From the NCBI GenBank assembly GCA_016934635.1, contig JAFGSK010000081.1, forward strand, positions 38,052 through 102,051: DNA of 64,000 bases, in the 5' to 3' direction. Positions within the stretch are counted from its first letter, which is position 1; each line of letters begins with the position of its first letter. Below the pieces are notes generated by a model that worked only from the letters and a program-made list of their open reading frames with translations, did not search any database and was not told where the DNA came from. A program made the position numbers and the translations under genes. The stretch is from Caldifarciminota bacterium. Lineage in GTDB: Bacteria > Hydrothermota > Tepidihabitantia > B3-TA06. Shown one piece after another: positions 7,891 through 15,577 of the stretch.

Positions 7891-9012
7891 CTACAGGGCT
7901 TTACGGAAGGCGCGGTAGTGCTTGTATATCTTTCCGCCTACGCGCTTCATCTCCGAACGCATTCTGGTATTGTTTTCCAAAATCAGGTGGCTGTCGATAT
8001 ACTTGATTCCAGCCTTACGGGCGCTTTCGTACATTGCTTTGGTCATCAAAACATCCAGTCCCTTTCCCCGGTGTTCGACGTGAATTGCCCCAATTAACAG
8101 GTCAATCCTGTTCGAGAGTTTGCGCGCATTATTTATCTTGAACACTCCTAACGGAAACAGCCTGCCTCTAGCCTCGCGGATACACCGGGTCATATCCGGG
8201 ATGGCGACTACGAAGCCGACCAATTCGTGGTCCAAGGCAGCCAGCTTAACGAAGCGAGGATCGATGATCTGCATGTAGGAAGAGGCAACCTTCTTTATCT
8301 CCTTGTCGCTGAAAGGCACGAAACCGTAAAGATGGAGGTGGGTCGTATTGGCCAGTTCAAAGATGGGTATTATGTAGGGCTTGATTTGGGATGGTTTTGA
8401 GAATTCCAGAAGCCTGTAGTTCGTTCGCGAACGAAGCCTTCTTGCAACCTTTTCGTAGACCGCAGGATAAGGTGCAGCGGCATCTATTAGATAGGCGAAC
8501 CAGTCGATCTCCTTTTCGTATCCTGCATTCTCAACAAGTGTATGGGTATACGGCGGATGCCACCAGATTCCGATGCTGGTTTGCTCGTCGAATCCTTCCA
8601 AAAGCATACCGTTGGGATCGAGATCGGTCAAGCCCATCGGACCTATTAAGCGCTTGCATCCTTTTGGGCGCGCCCAGTCCTCAACCGCTCTAAGCAAGGC
8701 TTGGGCTACCTCCTGATCGTTTATGGTATCGAAGAAACCGAACCGTGCATCGAGCGTGCCAATATGTTCGTTCACCTTGTGGTTAACGATTCCTGCGATG
8801 CGGCCTACTGGAACACCCTCCTTTAGGGCTATAAAGAGTATTACGTCGCAGAAACCCCAGGCCTCATTTTTCCGCCGATCGAAGGTTGCGCGTTCACTCG
8901 AGTAGACAGGGTGCACCCATCGCGGGTAATGCTTCTCGTACAGCCTCTCCGGCAGATATATGAACAGTCTCTTGTCTTTCCTGGTTTTTGCTTCTCTTAC
9001 TTCAATAGCCAT
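7891..9012 (-). CDS. YghO-like GNAT-fold acetyltransferase
   Basis: The protein is 373 residues long. The N-terminal region VREAKTRKDKRLFIYLPERL and YPRWVHPVYSSERATFD, followed by GRIAGIVNHKVNEH and GPMGLTDLDPNGMLLEGFDE, is the pattern of a family annotated as YghO-like or 'N-acetyltransferase' in many Gram-negative genomes. A second acyltransferase-like half follows, with HVEHRGKGLDVLMTKAMYES near residue 315 as the acyl-CoA loop. No physiological substrate is established. A TTGACA-N16-TAGCTT promoter lies upstream at 9037-9064. Confidence 0.7.
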   Translation of the reverse strand: MAIEVREAKTRKDKRLFIYLPERLYEKHYPRWVHPVYSSERATFDRRKNEAWGFCDVILFIALKEGVPVGRIAGIVNHKVNEHIGTLDARFGFFDTINDQEVAQALLRAVEDWARPKGCKRLIGPMGLTDLDPNGMLLEGFDEQTSIGIWWHPPYTHTLVENAGYEKEIDWFAYLIDAAAPYPAVYEKVARRLRSRTNYRLLEFSKPSQIKPYIIPIFELANTTHLHLYGFVPFSDKEIKKVASSYMQIIDPRFVKLAALDHELVGFVVAIPDMTRCIREARGRLFPLGVFKINNARKLSNRIDLLIGAIHVEHRGKGLDVLMTKAMYESARKAGIKYIDSHLILENNTRMRSEMKRVGGKIYKHYRAFRKAL

Positions 9013-9036
9013 CTTACCAAGCCGACTGTTACATAT

Positions 9037-9064
9037 AAGCTATCCAGGCCTTCATCGATGTCAA
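9037..9064 (-). promoter_or_regulatory. promoter of the YghO-like gene
   Basis: On the minus strand TTGACA (9059-9064) and TAGCTT (9037-9042) are 16 bp apart, 24 nt before the ATG. Confidence 0.45.
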
Positions 9065-9147
9065 CTATGCCATGGGCTTGAGTTGGTTTTTCCTTGCACG
9101 ATAGTTTTCATCCCCTTGAATTTCGGCGTTTCTTTACGTATACAGGG

Positions 9148-9702
9148 TTACTTGTCAGTAAGGGTTACCTTCCAGGCGCGAGGTTCTGCGAGTTCGTCGA
9201 AGCGCGCCTGCTGGTATATTACCAGTTCGGTGCCGTCCTGGGACCACTCCGAGACCCAGACCGGGTAGTTCTCAAGACCTGACTCAATGTTGACGAGTAC
9301 CGTACCTACATCCTTGGCAAGATCGAATATTATGGGGTTAGGGCCTGTGGCAACGAACAGGAACCTGGAGTCAGGAGAGAAGACTGCGTCCACAACTTGG
9401 GCTGCAACGGTGCGCATCTTGAAATCGGATACGGACAGGACGTACAGCTTATAGGTTTCGACATCCAGTCCTTCGACCGGGTCGCCGAACAGAATCCAGC
9501 GCTGGTCAGGGGATATGACCATGTGGAAATCGAGGTCCGGGACAGTGCGGGCGCCGGTGTTGGCATGATCCAGCCAGCCGGGTGAGGACGCTCGCTCGGA
9601 AGCGTCAGAAAGCTCGACAAGATCGATGTCTATGGTTTCAAGTGCGTGTATTGCAGTCAACGGTACGATCATAGCCAATACGATCAACATGCGTTTAATC
9701 AT
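9148..9702 (-). CDS. exported WD40/PD40-like beta-propeller fragment protein
   Basis: A signal peptide covers residues 1-20. The mature part has two short blades: MVISPDQRWILFGDP and AVFSPDSRFLFVATGPN, each of the 'SPDgrxlxf' type found in PD40/WD40-like repeats, and a third partial blade VSEWSQDGTELVIYQQ. Only about three blades fit in 184 residues, too few for a closed propeller, so it may oligomerise or adopt a different fold. AAAGGAGA lies before the ATG. The function is unknown. Confidence 0.6.
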   Translation of the reverse strand: MIKRMLIVLAMIVPLTAIHALETIDIDLVELSDASERASSPGWLDHANTGARTVPDLDFHMVISPDQRWILFGDPVEGLDVETYKLYVLSVSDFKMRTVAAQVVDAVFSPDSRFLFVATGPNPIIFDLAKDVGTVLVNIESGLENYPVWVSEWSQDGTELVIYQQARFDELAEPRAWKVTLTDK

Positions 9703-9766
9703 CTTTGTCTCCTTTACACCTTTTTACTCCCCCACGACCCGGAATGAATATCGATGTCCAGGATTA

Positions 9767-10348
9767 CTACTTATTGCCGAAAGGGCAGATCGGCAGAACT
9801 GTCTTGCCCAGGTTTTCATTGAGAACCTCGGCCATGGCTAAATATATTGCCGAAAGCCCGCAGACTATGCCTTCCCATCCTGCAATCCTTGTAACCAGTA
9901 TGCTCGCTCCTTCTGCAGGCAGCCAGTGCGCGGCGGCCAGAAGCCAGAAAAGGATGGTCAAGGTCAGAAATACTACGAACAGTGCGACGTTCTTCTTTAA
10001 TGTCCCGAACATCATCGCAAAGGTGAAAAGTCCCCAGAAGAACAGGTACCAAGCCAGGAAACCCCGGGATGTCTCGAACCAGCCCAGCTGGCCGGATATA
10101 AGGATGAACACAAGCGAGAGCCAGAACAGGCCGTAAGACGTGAACGCGGTCGTGCCGAAGGTGTTGCCCTTGCGAAACTCCATCACCCCGGCGATTATCT
10201 GGGCCATGCCTCCGTAAAAAATACCCATGGCCAGGATCAGGGCGCTTGCGGGAAAGAAACCCGCATTGTGGATGTTTAAAAGCACGGTGGTCATTCCGAA
10301 ACCCATCAGACCCAAAGGGGCCGGATTGGAAAGCTTTTCGGCCATCAA
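9767..10348 (-). CDS. satP: SatP/YaaH-type acetate uptake transporter (GPR1/FUN34/YaaH family)
   Basis: The protein has the family N-terminal motif: NPAPLGLMGFGMTTVLLNIH near residue 7 corresponds to the NPA(P/L)LGLxGFGxT signature. Six hydrophobic segments follow, with GIFYGGMAQIIAGVMEFRKG and TFGTTAFTSYGLFWLSLV matching the GGxxQxxAGxxExxxGNxFGxxxF pattern. At 193 residues it has the normal length. It carries acetate or succinate with protons across the inner membrane. It has its own near-consensus promoter and an AGGAGGA ribosome site. Confidence 0.88.
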   Translation of the reverse strand: MMAEKLSNPAPLGLMGFGMTTVLLNIHNAGFFPASALILAMGIFYGGMAQIIAGVMEFRKGNTFGTTAFTSYGLFWLSLVFILISGQLGWFETSRGFLAWYLFFWGLFTFAMMFGTLKKNVALFVVFLTLTILFWLLAAAHWLPAEGASILVTRIAGWEGIVCGLSAIYLAMAEVLNENLGKTVLPICPFGNK

Positions 10349-10371
10349 TTCCTCCTTGGTTGTTTTGGGTG

Positions 10372-10399
10372 ATTATAAGTGGCAGTGCAGAACTGTCAA
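10372..10399 (-). promoter_or_regulatory. consensus promoter of satP
   Basis: On the minus strand TTGACA (10394-10399) and TATAAT (10372-10377) are both perfect and 16 bp apart. Confidence 0.75.
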
Positions 10400-10630
10400 A
10401 CCCCCCCGTAACACCCCTGTCTTCCTTCCCTCACTCCCCCGCAACCTCTGAGCATGTAGGACCGGTACTCCTGCCTGACCATTAGTTGATTTTAGGTGAT
10501 TATATCTTTGCGTGAGGAGTGAAAAGGAGTCCGTAGGGCGTACGTTGATGCCTTCGCGTCAGGCGCGTCCGAAAGGGTTTACCGACGTGACGCAAAAAAA
10601 ACAACCGAATCAAAAGAATAATATCCTACC
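10400..10630. other. divergent intergenic region without a gene
   Basis: Between the satP and cupredoxin promoters I see no coding signal. It holds a GC-rich stretch at about 10540-10595 (CGTCAGGCGCGTCCG) that resembles text at 13669-13683, probably a scattered intergenic repeat. Confidence 0.4.
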
Positions 10631-10658
10631 TTGACACTAGAGATTTAATTCCTATAAT
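10631..10658 (+). promoter_or_regulatory. consensus promoter of the cupredoxin gene
   Basis: TTGACA at 10631-10636 and TATAAT at 10653-10658 are perfect and 16 bp apart. A leader of about 90 nt follows; AACGGAGG precedes the ATG. Confidence 0.75.
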
Positions 10659-10753
10659 AAAAATATGGTTTTGGAAACGAGGATAAGGAGCCGAGGAAGT
10701 TTTTACCGTCATACTTTCTCCCAGGCAGAAAACATCGATCAACGGAGGCTAAT

Positions 10754-11386
10754 ATGAGCAAAAAAGTGATTTCCTTATTTGCAATCGCAATCTCGATGGC
10801 TTTACCCATCGCGGTGAACGCGGCAACCAAGATCGAGGTCGAGATTGAGGATTTCGCCTATATTCCTTCCAGTGTATTCATTCAGGTAGGCGATACCGTG
10901 GAATGGAAGAACCGGGACGACGTAGCCCACACGGCTACAAGCGGCCAACCGGGTGTTCCAGACGGGATGTGGGACTCCGGGCTCCTTTCAAGAGACCAGA
11001 GATTCTCCTACGTATTCGTCGAGGCCGGAACCTTCGACTACTACTGCAAACCCCACACCTGGATGACCGGCATGGTTACAGTCGAAGACAGACCGGATAC
11101 GACAGATACCACCACCGCAGGCGTTGAGGAACCTTTGATTTCGATTGAGAGGTTCGAGCTCAGGATTAACGCCTCATCGGTAAGCTTCTCTTTACCGCAA
11201 GCCGGGTTCGTCAAGGTAAGCATCCACGACGTGCTGGGCCGCGAGGCGGCGGTTTTAGCGGAAGGCGCATACATTCCGGGCACCTACGACGTTGACCGCC
11301 CCAGCCTTTCATCTGGACTGTATTTCGTAAGGCTGGTTACGAGTCGAGGTTTTACTGCGACCGCCAGACTCGTGCAAATCAACTAG
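10754..11386 (+). CDS. secreted plastocyanin-like cupredoxin with C-terminal sorting domain
   Basis: A signal peptide (residues 1-23) precedes a plastocyanin/azurin-like domain (25-112). The type 1 copper ligands can all be assigned: His59 (VAHTATSG), then Cys98, His101 and Met104 in FDYYCKPHTWMTGMV. A Thr-rich linker (DTTDTTTAG) leads to a C-terminal domain of about 75 residues: VSIHDVLGREAAVLAEG and SSGLYFVRLVT, the type A sorting/FlgD-like Ig domain used for type IX-type secretion or surface attachment. It is thus likely a soluble electron carrier displayed at the cell surface. A strong terminator follows. Confidence 0.85.
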   Translation: MSKKVISLFAIAISMALPIAVNAATKIEVEIEDFAYIPSSVFIQVGDTVEWKNRDDVAHTATSGQPGVPDGMWDSGLLSRDQRFSYVFVEAGTFDYYCKPHTWMTGMVTVEDRPDTTDTTTAGVEEPLISIERFELRINASSVSFSLPQAGFVKVSIHDVLGREAAVLAEGAYIPGTYDVDRPSLSSGLYFVRLVTSRGFTATARLVQIN

Positions 11387-11412
11387 ATATTCCCTCCTTC
11401 CTAACCCTCTAT

Positions 11413-11445
11413 ACCGGCTCCAGTTCATCTGGAGCCGGTTCTTTT
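11413..11445 (+). terminator. Rho-independent terminator after the cupredoxin gene
   Basis: A perfect 11-bp stem (ACCGGCTCCAG at 11413-11423 with its complement at 11429-11439), a 5-nt loop and TCTTTT. Confidence 0.85.
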
Positions 11446-11456
11446 GTGTGAAGCTG

Positions 11457-11480
11457 TAACCCCAACATAAAATTGACTTA
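11457..11480 (+). repeat. 24-bp intergenic repeat, copy 1
   Basis: This sequence is identical over 24 bp to 13341-13364. Similarity continues more weakly for about 80 bp (a TTGAC or CGACA stretch, then ACCTAAA.GG.TATAA, then a CCTTGACG.CG motif). A third partial copy (AAAATTGACTTAGG) lies at 12000-12013. Confidence 0.6.
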
Positions 11481-11545
11481 GAGGTATTGACAAATTACCT
11501 AAAAGGTATAAGCGACAATATGAGAAAGAATTAACCTTATCTACC

Positions 11546-11573
11546 TTGACGACGCCTTAAAAAAAACTATATT
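11546..11573 (+). promoter_or_regulatory. promoter of the small exported protein
   Basis: TTGACG at 11546-11551 and TATATT at 11568-11573 are 16 bp apart. AAAGGAGGT precedes the ATG at 11605. Confidence 0.65.
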
Positions 11574-11604
11574 AATATGGATATTGTTAGTAAAGGAGGT
11601 CATT

Positions 11605-11976
11605 ATGAAGATCCCTAATTTCCTATGGAAAGTCAATAAAGGTTTGTTTACTGCTTTATCCTTTTTCTGTACATCTGTAACTACACAGCCACCAAGTGCT
11701 ACCTTTCGAAGCGAACAAGATATAGAGGAAGTTGGAAGGAATCTAGCAACCGGGCTTTTCGATGACTTTGTAAGACAGACGAAGAAACGAGAATTAGATA
11801 TGCTTGCTAGGCTTTCACTAGTTCCTCAGATTAGTTGCAGCCCACCGCCTCCGGATTTAGATAGGGTATTGCCTTATGCTGTTGGTAAATACTATAGACC
11901 TAAAGAGATTTACCAGGAGTATAAACCTATTGCTACCAGCGGTTATAAGTTTAACATGGGACGGTATGACTTCTAA
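11605..11976 (+). CDS. small probably exported protein of unknown function
   Basis: This 123-residue protein has a basic N-terminus and a hydrophobic stretch (GLFTALSFFCTSV) that could be a signal peptide or a lipobox-like site, though it is weak. The rest is helical, then Pro- and Tyr-rich (SCSPPPPDLD, then KYYRPKEIYQEYKP). The ATG at 11605 is chosen for its strong ribosome-binding site; an upstream TTG at 11584 has none. Base composition is more AT-rich than the neighbours. I recognise no family. The gap to the next gene (11977-12129) holds the third partial copy of the 24-bp repeat. Confidence 0.6.
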   Translation: MKIPNFLWKVNKGLFTALSFFCTSVTTQPPSATFRSEQDIEEVGRNLATGLFDDFVRQTKKRELDMLARLSLVPQISCSPPPPDLDRVLPYAVGKYYRPKEIYQEYKPIATSGYKFNMGRYDF

Positions 11977-12129
11977 TACTGATCACTAAGCAACGCTTTA
12001 AAATTGACTTAGGCTCAGAAGGGATGTAGGGGCGAACCTTGTCGTGTCAGGTGTCCCCGAAAGATACCTGAGTCGTTGACTTTCTTATTCATCTTCTTAA
12101 TCTTTAATTATAGAAACCAAGGAGTTGTG

Positions 12130-13335
12130 GTGAGAGCTGATGATTCCTTAATTCACGGTACGGTCGAGCAGGGGTTCGAGCCGGTAAGGGAGGAGTTCTT
12201 TAAGAATTTCCGGGAACGCGGGGAGATCGGTGCGGCGTGTGCTATCTATCACATGGGCAAGAAAGTAGTGGACTTATGGGGAGGATACCGGAATCACAAG
12301 ACCCGCGAACCCTGGGAAGCCGATACCTTAGTAAACGTTTTCTCCACCACCAAGGGGGTATCTGCTCTAACCATAGCTCACGCGCACTCTCAAGGTCTTA
12401 TCGATTACGAAGAAAAAGTTGCCGCTTACTGGCCGGAGTTCGCACAGAACGGGAAAGCCGACGTTACCGTTCACGAGCTTCTGTCGCACCAGGCCGGGCT
12501 TTCTACCATGGACGATCTCAATCTGGAAACCCTGTCAGATTTCGATACCACCAGGGTTGCCGATGCCTTGGCACGAAAGAAACCGGAATGGGAACCCGGA
12601 ACCAGACAAGGCTATCACTGCTGGACTATGGGGTGGTTAGCCAGCGAATTGCTGCGGCACGCCGACCCCAAAAATCGCCGCCTGGGGTTGTACTTTGCCG
12701 AGGAGATAGCCAAACCCCTGGGGGTTGAATTCTACATTGGTCTTCCTGATAATATCCCTGATTCTCGCATTGCTGATATCAAAGGCATTAACGGTCTGGT
12801 TCAGCTTCTTTTCGGCGGTCTTAGAAAGATGCCAAAGGGTGTGCTTGGTGAAATGATGAGGAGGCGGTCCCTAACTCGCCGCAGCATGGTGGACCCCAAA
12901 TTGCTGTTGTCCCACGAGAACTTTAACAACCGGAAGCTGCGGTCGGTGGAGCTTCCTTCCGGAAACGGTATCGGCCAGCCGCGAAGTCTTGCCAAACTGT
13001 ATAGTGAGTTTGCCACCGGCGGCAAGACCCTTGGCTTAAAGAAAAAGACCCTCGATGATATCTCGGCCCCTGTTGATCCTTCATTAGATACTTTCGATGT
13101 GGTTGCTCGATATAACACCGTTTTCCGATTGGGTTTCATGAGACCTTACGGAGATCTACGTTTCGGGTCATCAGGGCGTTCGTACGGACACGCCGGGGCC
13201 GGTGGTTCCTTTGCTTTTGCCGATCCCGAAGCCGAAGTTGGCTTCGCCTACGCTATGAACAAGGTAGATTTCTATGCCTACGACGACCCCCGGGAGAAGG
13301 CCCTGCGGGATGCGTTTTACAGTTGCATTAGTTAA
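12130..13335 (+). CDS. serine hydrolase, class C beta-lactamase/EstB family
   Basis: The family SxxK motif is FSTTKG (Ser72, Lys75). A Tyr motif follows as RQGYHCWTMGWLASE, where the Tyr normally serves as general base. HAGAGGSFAFADPEAEVGFA near the C-terminus replaces the KTG triad and is typical of EstB-like esterases. It lacks a signal peptide with the GTG start chosen here, which has AAGGAG 5 nt upstream; an upstream TTG at 12076 would add a hydrophobic Phe/Ile/Leu-rich segment and cannot be excluded. Activity is probably on esters or D-amino-acid peptides, rather than on beta-lactams. It is monocistronic. Confidence 0.85.
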   Translation: MRADDSLIHGTVEQGFEPVREEFFKNFRERGEIGAACAIYHMGKKVVDLWGGYRNHKTREPWEADTLVNVFSTTKGVSALTIAHAHSQGLIDYEEKVAAYWPEFAQNGKADVTVHELLSHQAGLSTMDDLNLETLSDFDTTRVADALARKKPEWEPGTRQGYHCWTMGWLASELLRHADPKNRRLGLYFAEEIAKPLGVEFYIGLPDNIPDSRIADIKGINGLVQLLFGGLRKMPKGVLGEMMRRRSLTRRSMVDPKLLLSHENFNNRKLRSVELPSGNGIGQPRSLAKLYSEFATGGKTLGLKKKTLDDISAPVDPSLDTFDVVARYNTVFRLGFMRPYGDLRFGSSGRSYGHAGAGGSFAFADPEAEVGFAYAMNKVDFYAYDDPREKALRDAFYSCIS

Positions 13336-13340
13336 AGGCA

Positions 13341-13364
13341 TAACCCCAACATAAAATTGACTTA
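13341..13364 (+). repeat. 24-bp intergenic repeat, copy 2
   Basis: Identical to 11457-11480, and located just after the stop codon of the serine hydrolase gene, as copy 1 lies just after the cupredoxin terminator. Confidence 0.6.
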
Positions 13365-13460
13365 GGAGTATCGACAGACAACCTAAAGGATATAATTCAC
13401 AAGTAAGTGGAGAAATCGACTTTTTCTTCCTTGACGGCGTCTATGGAAAGTCGGTAGGGG

Positions 13461-13476
13461 CCGACCTTCAGGTCGG
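13461..13476. other. short hairpin, no U-run
   Basis: A perfect 7-bp inverted repeat (CCGACCT / AGGTCGG) with a 2-nt loop. It lies inside the 500-bp gap before the DarTG gene. The rest of that gap (13509-13768) is GC-rich, repeat-like and shows no gene. Confidence 0.5.
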
Positions 13477-13484
13477 TCCGATCT

Positions 13485-13508
13485 CTTGACTTCCCATCCT
13501 TTCTTAGT
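13485..13508 (+). repeat. direct repeat left of the DarTG gene
   Basis: This 24-bp sequence matches 15029-15052 at 22 of 24 positions. The two copies bracket the DarT-DarG gene, with copies about 330 bp before its start and 10 bp after its end. Confidence 0.55.
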
Positions 13509-13768
13509 ATCTCCATATTCCTAAATATACAGCATGTAGCGCGAACGTTCACGTCTCGATACGTGCGCTGCGCGTCAGTTTCGCTGGCGGGTCTAATACC
13601 CTATGAACGCATTGTGCGTTCAAGGGGCACGCTGAGACCCGCACTACGCTACGCGTTCTCTACTTTCCGTCAGGTGCGTCCGTTAGTTGTTATTTGACCA
13701 GGCTGACCTGGCGCTAAGCGATGTCGGAGATTTTACGTTGGCCTCTGCGAACTTACTATCAAATCTGC

Positions 13769-13796
13769 TTGACAAGCATACGCATGTTAGTAATAT
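13769..13796 (+). promoter_or_regulatory. promoter of the DarT-DarG fusion
   Basis: TTGACA at 13769-13774 and TAATAT at 13791-13796 are 16 bp apart. ATGGAGGT lies before the ATG at 13838. Confidence 0.7.
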
Positions 13797-13837
13797 CGAA
13801 TGGCTTTTAGTATTGAAAAGAATGGAGGTTTAACCTG

Positions 13838-15019
13838 ATGGGTAGTAAACGCATCAGTGGTTTGTATTACATAACGCATATCAACAACTTGCCCTCTATC
13901 TTTGAAAAAGGGATATTATCTCACACAAAGCTAGAAGAGGAAGGGATACCTACTACCCGGATATACGATGCAGATATTGTATCAAGGCGTCGTCATATTC
14001 TTACCCCTGATGGTAAAAGTCTGTGGAATTACGCAAATCTCTACTTCGAACCACGGAATCCTATGCTATACCGTGTACTTAGTAATAAAACCGCTAATGA
14101 AATTATTATTATTGCGGTTAAACCGACAATCTTGAGTAGAAAAGATATCTTTATAACTACAGGGAATGCCGCACATTCTTCATCTGAGATATTTCCTGCC
14201 ACTGAAAAGGGAAGAATTATACCTCAGATCAGGAAAAATATCGACATTGACTGGTGGACTGACACTGACGGTTCAAAAAGAACAATAATGGCTGAATGTT
14301 TGGTTCCAGTGATGGTCGAATCTGAAATGATACAAACGGTTTACGTTGCAAGCCATGAGGTGAAAAGTAAAGTAAGAGAAATACTTCAAAAGAGTGAAAT
14401 TCCAATCGTATCTGATCCTAAGATGTTCTTCCAGCCATCAAAGGAAATTATACTCACACCTTACTTGTCGGTTTTGGAAGGAGATATGTTCTTTTCAAGG
14501 ATGCAAACCCTGACTGTAAGTGTGAATTGCGTTGGTGTGATGGGGAAGGGGCTTGCTTCAAGAGCTAAATACCAATTCCCGGATGTTTACGTAAGATATC
14601 AGGATTTATGTAAGGGAAAGAAATTGAAAATGGGAAAGCCCTATCTTTATAAAAGGGAGTTATCATTCGATTACATTTTGGCAGAAGAACCTGCTACCTT
14701 AACTAATGCTAATCTTGAGACGTGGTTTCTTTTGTTTCCAACCAAGGATCATTGGAGGGAAGATTCAGATATTAAGGGGATAGAGGTGGGTTTGAAGTGG
14801 GTTGTGGAAAACTATAAGAAGGAAGGAATAGAATCCCTGGCAGTACCCTCATTAGGATGTGGCTTAGGGAAACTTCAATGGCGGGATGTAGGACCTTTGT
14901 TATGCAGGTACTTTTCCAAGTTGAGCATACGCGTAAGGGTTTACCTACCTGCTGAGAAGGAGATTCCTGAAGAGCAGTTGACAAGGGATTTCTTGCTGAC
15001 TAAGAGAGAGTTGTTTTAA
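13838..15019 (+). CDS. DarT-DarG fusion: DNA ADP-ribosyltransferase toxin joined to macrodomain antitoxin
   Basis: Residues 1-200 match DarT (DUF4433), which ADP-ribosylates thymidine in single-stranded DNA. Visible motifs are YYITHINNLPSIFEKGIL with His14 for NAD, SRRRHIL around Arg51, NLYFEPRNPMLYRV at 68-80 and MAECLVPVMV with the expected catalytic Glu153. Residues 205-375 match the DarG macrodomain that removes the mark: SVNCVGVMGKGLASRAKYQF (228-247), FPTKDHWR (300-307) and VPSLGCGLGKLQW (336-348). DarT and DarG are normally two genes, and DarG normally has a further C-terminal DarT-binding domain that is absent here. The gene is more AT-rich than its neighbours, has its own promoter and lies between direct repeats, which suggests horizontal acquisition. 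The role is probably phage defence or stress control. Confidence 0.88.
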   Translation: MGSKRISGLYYITHINNLPSIFEKGILSHTKLEEEGIPTTRIYDADIVSRRRHILTPDGKSLWNYANLYFEPRNPMLYRVLSNKTANEIIIIAVKPTILSRKDIFITTGNAAHSSSEIFPATEKGRIIPQIRKNIDIDWWTDTDGSKRTIMAECLVPVMVESEMIQTVYVASHEVKSKVREILQKSEIPIVSDPKMFFQPSKEIILTPYLSVLEGDMFFSRMQTLTVSVNCVGVMGKGLASRAKYQFPDVYVRYQDLCKGKKLKMGKPYLYKRELSFDYILAEEPATLTNANLETWFLLFPTKDHWREDSDIKGIEVGLKWVVENYKKEGIESLAVPSLGCGLGKLQWRDVGPLLCRYFSKLSIRVRVYLPAEKEIPEEQLTRDFLLTKRELF

Positions 15020-15028
15020 AAATATCTC

Positions 15029-15052
15029 CTTGACTTCCCACCCTTCCTTAGT
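15029..15052 (+). repeat. direct repeat right of the DarTG gene
   Basis: This is the partner of 13485-13508. It starts 10 bp after the DarTG stop codon. Confidence 0.55.
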
Positions 15053-15378
15053 GTCCTGAATCTCCGCCTTCAGCGGATAATTATTCGGATTTGTTCAATC
15101 TGCGTCATCTGTGCAATCTGCGGATAGAATTCGGTCTGCCGCAATCCGCCAACCGCGGTCAGCCGTCAGCTGTCAGCTTACTTATCCGGAGTCACCCTGA
15201 GAGGGTAACCTCCGTTCTCTGGAGACAACTTCGTCGTCTTCTTAATACTCCTTTTTGCGTTGAAGCAACGCTTGCGGTCCGGAGGGTTCCAAAGATCGCA
15301 GGCGGCCTGCGGCCTCTACCTCGCTTTGTCACTTCTTTGTGTACTTTGTGATCTTTGTGTTTTATTCCCGACGACCAT
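15053..15378. other. non-coding, repeat-rich intergenic region
   Basis: No gene is supported. The stretch holds an isolated copy of part of the following 51-bp repeat (GGAGACAACTTCGTCGTCTT at 15221-15240) and CTTTGTG-type short repeats at about 15327-15360 that resemble the CACAGAG family inside the ABC operon. Confidence 0.45.
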
Positions 15379-15494
15379 CACCCGTCGCTCGTTGGAGACA
15401 ACTTCGTCGTCTTCACTCACTCCGACTTGCACCCGTCGCTCGTTGGAGACAACTTCGTCGTCTTCACTCACTCCGACTTGCACCCGTCGCTCGT
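15379..15494 (+). repeat. 51-bp tandem repeat, 2.3 copies
   Basis: Units begin at 15379, 15430 and 15481 (CACCCGTCGCTCG). The first two are essentially identical over 51 bp and the third breaks off after 14 bp. The period is a multiple of three and stays open in some frames, but no start signal or codon bias supports translation. Confidence 0.8.
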
Positions 15495-15543
15495 GTCCTG
15501 CTTTTGGGGTACTTTTGTCATACTTATTTTGCCCGTTTTTTGC

Positions 15544-15571
15544 TTGACATCCGGGGTCTTGGAGGTATGCT
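15544..15571 (+). promoter_or_regulatory. leaderless promoter of the TPR gene
   Basis: TTGACA at 15544-15549 and TATGCT at 15566-15571 are 16 bp apart. The ATG at 15578 follows after 6 nt. GGAGG at 15561-15565 lies within the promoter spacer, upstream of the probable transcript start, so it cannot serve as the ribosome site. Confidence 0.65.
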
Positions 15572-15577
15572 CCAGGC

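Noticed and set aside
9626..10485. Plus-strand frames over the satP gene
   Set aside because: They are antisense to a gene with clear family motifs and a consensus promoter.
13509..13760. Possible gene in the GC-rich 250 bp before the DarTG promoter
   Set aside because: No frame with a start and coding character; the text looks like scattered intergenic repeats (similar bases at 10540-10595).
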